NCBI GenBank assembly: GCA_052387855.1
Contig: JBQTIT010000053.1
Coordinates: 1 to 64,000 of the forward strand
DNA: 64,000 bases
From: CAIYZT01 sp052387855
GTDB lineage: Bacteria > Pseudomonadota > Alphaproteobacteria > Rhodobacterales > Rhodobacteraceae
Direction: 5' to 3'
Within the stretch, counting starts at the first letter, position 1. Every line of letters starts with the position of its first letter. The position numbers and the translations under genes were made by a program. This document shows, piece after piece, positions 1 through 7,857 of this stretch. The notes under the pieces are model-generated. The model did not search any database. It worked only from the letters and a program-made list of their open reading frames with translations, and was not told the origin of the DNA.

Positions 1-346
1 TTGCCCCCCCCGTGGGGCACCGCCGATGGTACACGGGTCCCCAATCCACACCCGCGCCCCGCGCCCCCCCGGGGGGGTGGGGCGCCCCCGCCGGGGGCGG
101 GGCGGGCGCTGGCCGAGGGCCATTGGGGCCCTCGGCCGGAGATGGGGCTGGCGGCTCGCATGACCTCGGCAATAGCCTCGACCCATCGGGCGGAACCGCA
201 ACCCCCCCGCCTGTCCCCGCCCATTTGATCGCGCGCCCGGGTGGCCGGCTCCGATCCCGGCCTGACCGCAATCCCGCTGGCCTCGACCCTTCCAATTGCG
301 GGGCAAAATGGCTAGGTGAGGACAGGTCCAGGGGGAAACGCCGCCG
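1..346. other. GC-rich non-coding leader before ftsY
   Basis: No convincing gene is seen here. The two open frames across it have low-complexity Pro/Gly/Arg translations typical of non-coding GC-rich DNA. Around positions 60-115 there are complementary runs of C and G that could fold into a strong stem, possibly the 3' end of an upstream transcript, but no T-run follows. A purine-rich ribosome-binding site (agggggaa) lies just before the ftsY ATG at 347. Confidence 0.5.
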
Positions 347-1381
347 ATGTCGTTCTTCAAGAAGCTCAAGGAACGGATGTTCCGCTCGTCCGACAAGCTG
401 GGCGAGGGGCTGGAGGCCCTGGTCGCAGAGGCGCCCGATCCGGGCAGCGCGGTCGCGCCGGACGGGACCGACCCTGATCCGGGCGCTTCCGCTCCGGCCG
501 ACCGGCCCGGGCTTCTGGGCCGCCTCCTCGGCCGCGCCGAGGGGCCGCGCCGGGTGCTGGACGATGCGATGCTGGAGGCGCTCGAAGAGGTGCTGATCGC
601 CTCTGACATGGGGGTCGAGACGGCGGCGCGGCTGACGGCCCGGATCGCCGAGGGGCGCTTTGGCCGGCGCATCTCGACCGCCGAGCTGCGCCAGGCGCTC
701 GCGGAGGAGGTGGCGCAGATCATGGAACCGGTGGCGCGGCCGCTGCCGATCTATGCCACCACGCCGCAGGTGGTGCTGGTCGTGGGCGTGAACGGGTCGG
801 GCAAGACCACCACCATCGGCAAGCTGGCCAGCCAGTTCCGCGCCGCCGGCAAGTCGGTGATCATCGCGGCCGGCGACACCTTTCGCGCGGCGGCGGTCGA
901 GCAGCTTCAGGTCTGGGGCCAGCGCGCCGGCGTTCCGGTGATGACCGCGCCCGAGGGGTCGGACCCCGCCAGCCTGGCCTTTGACGCGCTGAGCCGGGCG
1001 CAGGACACCGGCGCCGATCTGTTGCTGATCGACACCGCCGGGCGGCTTCAGAACCGGGCCGACCTGATGGAGGAGCTGGCCAAGATCGTGCGCGTGATCC
1101 GCAAGAAGGACCCCACCGCGCCGCACAACACGCTTCTGGTCCTCGATGCCACCACGGGCCAGAACGCCCTGACCCAGGTCGAGATCTTCCGCAAGATCGC
1201 CGATGTCTCGGGCCTGGTGATGACCAAGCTTGACGGCACCGCCAAGGGCGGCGTGCTGGTCAGCCTGGCCGACCGCTTCGGCCTGCCGATCCATGCCATC
1301 GGCATCGGCGAGCAGATCGACGATCTGGCCCCCTTCGACCCCGTGGATTTTGCCCGCGCCCTGGTGGGGCAAGACCAGTGA
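347..1381 (+). CDS. ftsY: Signal recognition particle receptor FtsY
   Basis: FtsY is the SRP receptor GTPase. It docks ribosome-nascent-chain-SRP complexes at the inner membrane and hands them to SecYEG. The 344-residue protein has a short, acidic, Pro-rich N-terminal part (about residues 1-60) and then the NG domain. The P-loop GVNGSGKTTTIGKLA lies near residues 147-161, followed by the insertion-box motif DTFRAAA, the G3 motif DTAGRLQ and the G4/G5 segment TKLDGTAKGG. These are diagnostic for FtsY rather than Ffh, since no methionine-rich M domain is present. The ATG is preceded by a purine-rich Shine-Dalgarno sequence and encodes MSFFKKLKERMF, a usual FtsY start. A YciB-like gene follows after 40 nt. 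Confidence 0.97.
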   Translation: MSFFKKLKERMFRSSDKLGEGLEALVAEAPDPGSAVAPDGTDPDPGASAPADRPGLLGRLLGRAEGPRRVLDDAMLEALEEVLIASDMGVETAARLTARIAEGRFGRRISTAELRQALAEEVAQIMEPVARPLPIYATTPQVVLVVGVNGSGKTTTIGKLASQFRAAGKSVIIAAGDTFRAAAVEQLQVWGQRAGVPVMTAPEGSDPASLAFDALSRAQDTGADLLLIDTAGRLQNRADLMEELAKIVRVIRKKDPTAPHNTLLVLDATTGQNALTQVEIFRKIADVSGLVMTKLDGTAKGGVLVSLADRFGLPIHAIGIGEQIDDLAPFDPVDFARALVGQDQ

Positions 1382-1421
1382 CCCGGGCCGCCCTGCCCGC
1401 AGCCAAAGGACACCGCACGCC

Positions 1422-2072
1422 ATGACCACGCCGCAAAAGACCATCAACCCCTGGCTCAAGCTCGCGCTGGAGCTTGGCCCGGTGGTCCTGTTCTTTCTGG
1501 TCTTCAGCCGGCTCAAGGACCGCAGCTTTACCATCCTGGGCACCGAATATTCCGGCTTCATCGTCACGACGGCGCTGTTCGTCGGGCTGATCCTGGTGAC
1601 CTCGGCCATCCTGTGGCGCCTGGTCGGGCATCTGTCCAAGATGCAGATGGTCACCCTGGTCATCGTGGTGGTGATGGGGGGCATGTCGGTCTGGCTCAAC
1701 GACGAGCGGTTCATCAAGCTCAAGCCGACGCTGATCTACGCCATCTTTGCCGGCGTGCTGCTGTTCGGCCTGGCCCGGGGGCAAAGCTATCTGCGTCTGG
1801 TGATGGAAGAGGGCCTGCCGATGCAGCCCGAGGGCTGGATGAAGCTGACCTGGCGCTTTGCCCTCTTTTTCGTCGCGCTCGGCCTGGCGAACGAGATCGT
1901 CTGGCGAAGCTTCTCGACCGAGACCTGGGTGACGTTCAAGACCTTTGCCCTGACCTTCGCGCCGATGGTGTTCATCTTCGCGCAGTTCCGCCTGATCGCG
2001 CGGTACGCCCTGCCGCCGGCCGAGGCCGAGGGGGCGGCCGGGCCCGATCACGACCCCAGCGCAGGCCATTGA
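1422..2072 (+). CDS. yciB: YciB/IspZ-type inner membrane septation protein
   Basis: This is a polytopic membrane protein of 216 residues with about five or six hydrophobic segments. The N-terminal signature (NPWLKLALELGPVVLFFLVF) and the internal WLNDERFIKLKPTLIYAIFA are typical of the YciB/intracellular septation protein A family. The family is linked to envelope integrity and cell division, but its biochemistry is unknown. I chose ATG 1422 because the conserved family N-terminus starts there; upstream in-frame codons run into ftsY. A weak aagga lies about 14 nt upstream. It is probably co-transcribed with ftsY, an arrangement I recall as common in Rhodobacterales. Confidence 0.9.
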   Translation: MTTPQKTINPWLKLALELGPVVLFFLVFSRLKDRSFTILGTEYSGFIVTTALFVGLILVTSAILWRLVGHLSKMQMVTLVIVVVMGGMSVWLNDERFIKLKPTLIYAIFAGVLLFGLARGQSYLRLVMEEGLPMQPEGWMKLTWRFALFFVALGLANEIVWRSFSTETWVTFKTFALTFAPMVFIFAQFRLIARYALPPAEAEGAAGPDHDPSAGH

Positions 2073-2102
2073 CCCGCCGGGCAAGAAGCCCTAAGCAGCA
2101 TC

Positions 2103-2157
2103 CCGTGGTGCTTTGTTGCCGGATTGCGGGCCACGTTAAACATTCCGCTAAAGAGGT
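2103..2157 (+). promoter_or_regulatory. SAM-II riboswitch (metA-motif aptamer)
   Basis: The sequence has the features of the SAM-II aptamer. The P1 arm CGTGG (2104-2108) pairs with CCACG (2131-2135). P1 is followed by the conserved CCACGTTAAAC (2131-2141) and then GCTAAAGAGG (2147-2156), which in SAM-II forms the pseudoknot with the loop around ctttgttgccgg. SAM-II elements sit upstream of metA/metX/metZ genes in alphaproteobacteria and shut them off when S-adenosylmethionine is abundant. The next gene is metZ, which fits. A terminator hairpin lies 14 nt downstream, suggesting control by transcription termination. Confidence 0.88.
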
Positions 2158-2171
2158 CTCGTGGCCCGACT

Positions 2172-2202
2172 GCCCCGGAACCTCTGGTTTTCCGGGGCTT
2201 TT
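2172..2202 (+). terminator. Intrinsic terminator/attenuator of the metZ leader
   Basis: The 9-bp perfect stem GCCCCGGAA (2172-2180) / TTCCGGGGC (2190-2198) has a 9-nt loop and is followed at once by TTTT (2199-2202). It sits between the SAM-II aptamer and the metZ start at 2233, so it is the likely expression platform. It could instead end the upstream ftsY-yciB transcript. Its placement downstream of the aptamer favours attenuation. Confidence 0.7.
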
Positions 2203-2232
2203 CATTGGCCGCAACCGGCCCGGGACATTGCG

Positions 2233-3417
2233 ATGACGAAAAAGACCTGGAAACCCCGCACCAGCCTCGTGCACGAAGGCAGCCGGCGCAGCCAGTATGG
2301 CGAGATGGCCGAGGCGATCTTTCTGACGCAGGGCTTTGTCTATCCCTCGGCCGAGGCGGCCGAGGCCCGTTTCGTCAAGGCCGGCGAGGATGAGTTCATC
2401 TATGCCCGCTACGGCAACCCCACCACGCGCATGTTCGAAGAGCGCATCGCGGCGCTTGAGGGCACCGAGGACGCCTTTGCCACCGCCTCGGGCATGGCGG
2501 CGGTCAGCGGCGCGCTGATGTCCATGCTGCGGGCGGGCGATCATGTCGTCTCGTCCCGCGCGCTGTTCGGCTCGTGTCTTTACGTTCTCGAAGAGGTGCT
2601 GGGCAAGTTCGGCGTCAAGGTGACCTTTGTCGACGGCGCCGACCTTGACCAGTGGCGCGCGGCGGTCACGCCCGGCACAAAGGCCGTTTTCTTTGAATCC
2701 ATGTCGAACCCCACGCTGGAGCTGGTCGACATCCGCGCCGTTTCCCAGATCGCTCATAAGGTGGGCGCGCTGGTGGTGGTGGACAACGTCTTTGCCACCC
2801 CGGTCTTTTCGCGCGCCGTCGATCAGGGCGCCGACGTGGTGGTCTATTCCACGACCAAGCACATCGACGGACAGGGCCGGGCGCTGGGCGGTGTGGTCTG
2901 CGCCAGCCAGGAGTTCACGCGCAAGGTGCTGGAACCCTACATGAAGCATACCGGCGGCTCGATGAGCCCGTTCACCGCCTGGATCATGCTGAACGGCATG
3001 GCCACGCTCGACCTGCGCTGCCGGGCCATGGCCGACAGCGCCGACAGGATCGCCCGGGCGCTGGAAACCTTGCCGCAGGTGACAAGGGTGATCTTTCCGG
3101 GGCTTGCCAGCCATCCCCAGCACGATCTGGCCATGGCGCAGATGGGCTCGGGCGGCACGTTGGTGACCTTCGAGGTCAGGGGGGGCAAGGAGGCGGCCTT
3201 TGCCTTTTGCAACGCGCTGGAGATCATCAAGATCTCGAACAACCTGGGCGATGCCAAGTCCATCGCAACCCACCCCGCCACCACCACCCACCAGCGCCTG
3301 CCCCAAGCGCAAAAGGATGCCCTGGGGATCACCCCCGGCCTGATCCGCCTGTCGGTCGGGCTGGAGGACACGGACGATCTGATTTCCGACCTGACGGCGG
3401 CGCTTTCGTTGATCTGA
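2233..3417 (+). CDS. metZ: O-succinylhomoserine sulfhydrylase
   Basis: This PLP enzyme of the Cys/Met metabolism family makes homocysteine from O-succinylhomoserine and sulfide (direct sulfhydrylation). It has 394 residues, the usual MetZ length. Visible features are the substrate/cofactor motif YARYGNPTT, the phosphate-binding ATASGMAA, the D-P aspartate in VVVDNVFATP, the PLP lysine in VVYSTTKHIDGQGR, and the C-terminal RLSVGLED. I chose ATG 2233 because the family N-terminus (TKKTWKPRT) begins there; the longer GTG start at 2161 would lie inside the riboswitch/terminator leader. The SAM-II element upstream strongly supports a role in methionine synthesis. Cystathionine gamma-synthase is the main alternative, but the context favours MetZ. 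Confidence 0.93.
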   Translation: MTKKTWKPRTSLVHEGSRRSQYGEMAEAIFLTQGFVYPSAEAAEARFVKAGEDEFIYARYGNPTTRMFEERIAALEGTEDAFATASGMAAVSGALMSMLRAGDHVVSSRALFGSCLYVLEEVLGKFGVKVTFVDGADLDQWRAAVTPGTKAVFFESMSNPTLELVDIRAVSQIAHKVGALVVVDNVFATPVFSRAVDQGADVVVYSTTKHIDGQGRALGGVVCASQEFTRKVLEPYMKHTGGSMSPFTAWIMLNGMATLDLRCRAMADSADRIARALETLPQVTRVIFPGLASHPQHDLAMAQMGSGGTLVTFEVRGGKEAAFAFCNALEIIKISNNLGDAKSIATHPATTTHQRLPQAQKDALGITPGLIRLSVGLEDTDDLISDLTAALSLI

Positions 3418-3517
3418 TGTCGCCTTTCCGGCGTATACCTTCGTGCAAGCCACTTGGGGGCGGGGGCGGATTGACCTATATATCCGGTCTTGCCACCGAC
3501 GAACGCGGGAGAGCGAC

Positions 3518-4606
<1,089 letters not shown>

Positions 4607-4618
4607 CGGCAGGGGCCG

Positions 4619-6289
4619 TCAGCCCCAGCAGTCCACGCGCAGGGTCATGTCCAGCGCCCGGCGCTCGGGATCGGGATCGGGCTCTGCGGGGACGGGCGTG
4701 ATGCCGTTCGCTTGCAGGAAGCTGGCCAGCGCGCCGGCGCCGGCCGCCAGCGCCACGCCCTCGGGCAGGGCGCGGCCGGTGGGGTCGGTGGCCGCGCCGA
4801 GCATGCCGATCACCTCGCCCTGACGGTTCAGGATCGGCCCGCCCCGGTCGCCGTCCAGCGCGCCCAGGCGCAGGCGCAGCGCGCCGACCGCCTCGGCGGA
4901 AGCTTCGAGCAGGCCAAAGGTCTGCACCGGCGCCGGAAGCCGGTCGCCGTAGGAGTAGCCGGCCAGCACCACCTCTGTCCCGGGGCGGGTGCTGGCGCCG
5001 GTCAGGCGGGCAAAGGCGTCCGGGGCCAGGGCCTGCGCCGGGATCAGCAGCGCCGCGCCCGTGCCCGGATCGGTGGCCGCCAGCCGGACCGGGGCGCCGC
5101 CGTCGATGCTGATCGAGCCGCAGGTGCCCAGGTCCTGCGCCAGCGTCAGGACCGCCCCCGCCGCCGAGACGTAAAAGCCCGACCGCGAAAAGACCGGCAC
5201 GCGCGGCGCAAGGCCGCTGATCAGCCCCAGACGCACCGCCTCGTCCAGCGGTACAAGTCCGGGGTCCAGCACCTTGTCACCAAGGGCCGAGAACGAGGCG
5301 CCGATCACCTCGGCCATGCGCGACAGTTCATCGCCCCTGTCCGGCGTCCAGAAGAGGGCAAAGCCCTTGATCTGGCCCCGGCTCAGCCTGGCCCAGGCCC
5401 TTAGCGCCAGCGTCGGGCCGGCGATGTCGATGGAAAAGCTGTCCGGCTCCAGCACAAGGCCCGCCTCCTGGCCGGTGACGCCGGGGGCCAGCGCCATCGA
5501 GGTCAAGAGGTCGAAAAGACCCGCCAGGCTGGCCGCCTCGCCCGGTTCCGAGATCAGCATCAGGCGCGGGCCACCGGCTACGCGGGGCGCGAATTGCACA
5601 AAGGGCGGCTCGTAGCCGTGAGGCGCCACCAGACCCAGGGGCAGGCGGGCCGTGATGCCGGCGGCCTCTTCGCGGACCTCTTCAAAGCCGTAGAACGCCC
5701 GCTCTTCGGCCTCGGCCGCCAGAAGCGCGGCGCGCTCGGCGCCCAGCAGGATGCCGGTGGGCGGGTGGCCTTGCGCCTCTTGCCAGGCGGCAAGGGCGGC
5801 GCGGGTGCCGCGGCCAAAGGCGCCATCGATGGCGCCGTCGTAATGCCCGAACCAGGCCAGCGCCGCCTGCACCGCCTTGCGCTCGTCCAGGGTCATCTCT
5901 GCCTCGGTCGCCCCGTCCCGGGGCCCGGGCGCGGCGGCGATCCCGGCCGGGGCGGGCTGCGCACCCTCTTCGCCGAAAAACGCCGGTCCATAGCGCGTGC
6001 CATCGGCCAGAAAGCTGTCAGCCGGGATCAGCCCCTGCGTGGTCAGGGTCAACAGGCGCAGCCGTGCCCCCTCGCGGTCCATCGGGCCAAGCGCGATGGC
6101 GTACCAGTCCGCCGCCCGAAAGCCCCGCACATCGGCAAAAAGCGCGCCGTAATGCGCCGCGCGAGCCTGGGCGGTGGGCAGATCGGGCTGGGCCTCGACC
6201 TGGATCCAGACCTGCTCCTGGGCGCGCAGAGGGGCGGAAAGCGACAGAAGGATGAGCAGCAGAAAACCGGCAAGGGCCGAAATGCGCAT
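4619..6289 (-). CDS. Exported peptidoglycan-binding protein with degenerate trypsin-like domain
   Basis: The 556-residue protein starts with a signal peptide (hydrophobic LAGFLLLILLSLSAPLRAQ). Residues about 25-100 resemble a small SPOR-like repeat (AQARAAHYGALF). A PG_binding_1 domain follows near residues 133-180 (VQAALAWFGHYDGAIDGAFG, then TRAALAAWQ). The C-terminal third (about 365-540) has a chymotrypsin-fold pattern. However, the segment aligning with the catalytic histidine motif reads VLTLAQDLGTC, without histidine, and the serine motif GDSGGP reads GDRGGP, with Arg in place of Ser. It is therefore probably a non-proteolytic binding or scaffold protein in the periplasm. It is divergent from glyQ and stands alone on its strand. 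The fold assignment is by motif only. Confidence 0.75.
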   Translation of the reverse strand: MRISALAGFLLLILLSLSAPLRAQEQVWIQVEAQPDLPTAQARAAHYGALFADVRGFRAADWYAIALGPMDREGARLRLLTLTTQGLIPADSFLADGTRYGPAFFGEEGAQPAPAGIAAAPGPRDGATEAEMTLDERKAVQAALAWFGHYDGAIDGAFGRGTRAALAAWQEAQGHPPTGILLGAERAALLAAEAEERAFYGFEEVREEAAGITARLPLGLVAPHGYEPPFVQFAPRVAGGPRLMLISEPGEAASLAGLFDLLTSMALAPGVTGQEAGLVLEPDSFSIDIAGPTLALRAWARLSRGQIKGFALFWTPDRGDELSRMAEVIGASFSALGDKVLDPGLVPLDEAVRLGLISGLAPRVPVFSRSGFYVSAAGAVLTLAQDLGTCGSISIDGGAPVRLAATDPGTGAALLIPAQALAPDAFARLTGASTRPGTEVVLAGYSYGDRLPAPVQTFGLLEASAEAVGALRLRLGALDGDRGGPILNRQGEVIGMLGAATDPTGRALPEGVALAAGAGALASFLQANGITPVPAEPDPDPERRALDMTLRVDCWG

Positions 6290-6454
6290 GACAAAGCCAA
6301 TATCTTGAACAACGGGCGCCCCGGTCGGGGCGGCGGGGACAGAATATCACCGCCGCGCGCCGGTGCATCCCCCTTTTCGGCGCCGCCAAGATTGACCCTT
6401 TTGCCCCCGCCCCATATGGAGGGGCCGACGAAACAGGGCTGGCGGGTCAAAGCG

Positions 6455-7381
6455 ATGTCCACACCGAAGAGCTTTCAGGAAATCATCCTGCGTCTGCAGG
6501 CCTATTGGGCCGGCAAGGGCTGCGCCATCCTGCAACCCTATGACATGGAGGTGGGCGCCGGCACCTTTCACCCCGCGACCACGCTGCGCTCGCTTGGCTC
6601 CCGCCCCTGGGCGGCGGCCTATGTCCAGCCTTCGCGCCGGCCGACCGACGGGCGCTATGGCGAAAACCCCAACCGGCTGCAACATTATTACCAGTATCAG
6701 GTCATCATCAAACCCTCGCCCCCCGACTTGCAAAACCTGTACCTCGGCTCGCTCGCCGCGATCGGGCTGGACCCGGCGCTGCACGACATCCGCTTTGTCG
6801 AGGACGACTGGGAAAGCCCGACACTCGGCGCCTGGGGTCTGGGCTGGGAGGTCTGGTGCGACGGGATGGAGGTCAGCCAGTTCACCTATTTCCAGCAGGT
6901 CGGCGGGCATGACTGCAAGCCGGTCTCGGGCGAGCTGACCTATGGGCTGGAGCGGCTGGCGATGTATGTGCTGGGGGTGGATCATGTGATGGAGATGCCC
7001 TTCAACGATCCCGCATCGCCCATCCCGCTGAAATACGGCGACATCTTCCGGCAGACCGAAGAGGAATACAGCCGCCACAATTTCGACGGCGCCGACACCG
7101 CGCAGCTTCTGCGCCATTTCGAGGATGCCGAGGCCGAATGCGGCCGGCTGCTGGCGTTTGACGCAGCGGACCCCAAGACGGGCAAGCGCATCATCATGGC
7201 GCATCCGGCCTATGACCAGTGCATCAAGGCCAGCCACCTCTTCAACCTGCTGGACGCGCGGGGCGTCATCTCGGTCACCGAGCGGCAGGCCTATATCGGC
7301 CGCGTCCGCGCGCTTGCCAAGGCCTGTGCCGATGCCTTCCGGCTGACCGAGGCCGGGCGCGATCTGGAGGGGGCGGCGTGA
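6455..7381 (+). CDS. glyQ: Glycine-tRNA ligase alpha subunit
   Basis: This is the catalytic (class II core) subunit of the bacterial alpha2-beta2 glycyl-tRNA synthetase. The 308-residue protein shows GlyQ signatures: SFQEIILRLQAYWAGKGCAI, FHPATTLRSLG, the RPTDGRYGENPNRLQHYYQ block and GELTYGLERLAMY. I chose ATG 6455, where homologs begin; a second in-frame ATG 39 nt upstream is possible but gives an atypical leader. The stop codon overlaps the GTG start of the small gene that follows, and glyS comes after that, forming a translationally coupled glyQ-X-glyS unit. Confidence 0.96.
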   Translation: MSTPKSFQEIILRLQAYWAGKGCAILQPYDMEVGAGTFHPATTLRSLGSRPWAAAYVQPSRRPTDGRYGENPNRLQHYYQYQVIIKPSPPDLQNLYLGSLAAIGLDPALHDIRFVEDDWESPTLGAWGLGWEVWCDGMEVSQFTYFQQVGGHDCKPVSGELTYGLERLAMYVLGVDHVMEMPFNDPASPIPLKYGDIFRQTEEEYSRHNFDGADTAQLLRHFEDAEAECGRLLAFDAADPKTGKRIIMAHPAYDQCIKASHLFNLLDARGVISVTERQAYIGRVRALAKACADAFRLTEAGRDLEGAA

Positions 7382-7854
7382 GCGCGGGCAAGATCATCGC
7401 GGGCGGGTTGGTGCTGACGGCGGCGGTCGCGGGCGTGGCGATGTATTGGCTGCAGGAATACGCCTATTATGTCGAGGTGGACCTTGCCGGCGCCGGCGGC
7501 ATCGGCCTGGTGCCGCTGTCCGGCGGGGCGCCGGCGTCGATCCCGGCCGAGGATCTGCGTGCCATCGACGCGGAAAGCTCTCCGCTGCGGTTTCGCGCCT
7601 GCTTTACCACGCCGCTTGGCCTGCCAGAGCTGTCCGAAACCTATCAAAGCTATGCCGGGCCCGTGCCGCTGAACGCGCCCTCGTGGTTCGACTGCTTCGA
7701 TGCCGGGGTCATCGGCGCGGCGCTGGAGGCGGGGCAGGCGCTGGCGTTTCTGGCTCAGGCCGGCATCGCGCCGCAGACCGACCGCGTCGTCGCGGTGTTT
7801 CCAGACGGCCGGGCCTATGCCTGGCACCAGATTGCCCCCGGGGGGGAGGAGTAG
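7378..7854 (+). CDS. Small membrane-anchored protein between glyQ and glyS (DUF6446-like)
   Basis: The product is a 158-residue protein of unknown function. An N-terminal hydrophobic anchor (KIIAGGLVLTAAVAGVAMYW) is followed by a soluble domain of about 130 residues. That domain has two cysteines (FRACFTTP and WFDCFDAG) and a C-terminal VAVFPDGRAYAWHQ. The GTG start at 7378 overlaps the glyQ stop, and the stop is 3 nt before the glyS ATG, so it is translated with the synthetase subunits. I recall a family called DUF6446 at this place in Rhodobacteraceae but cannot confirm the match here. The export anchor suggests a periplasm-facing role unrelated to aminoacylation. Confidence 0.75.
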   Translation: MSAGKIIAGGLVLTAAVAGVAMYWLQEYAYYVEVDLAGAGGIGLVPLSGGAPASIPAEDLRAIDAESSPLRFRACFTTPLGLPELSETYQSYAGPVPLNAPSWFDCFDAGVIGAALEAGQALAFLAQAGIAPQTDRVVAVFPDGRAYAWHQIAPGGEE

Positions 7855-7857
7855 GCC

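Noticed and set aside
2161..2232. GTG start for metZ at 2161
   Set aside because: It would translate the attenuator hairpin and add 24 residues not seen in the family.
3471..3500. TTGACC as a -35 box for folE2
   Set aside because: No plausible -10 hexamer lies 16-18 nt downstream, so I do not call a promoter.
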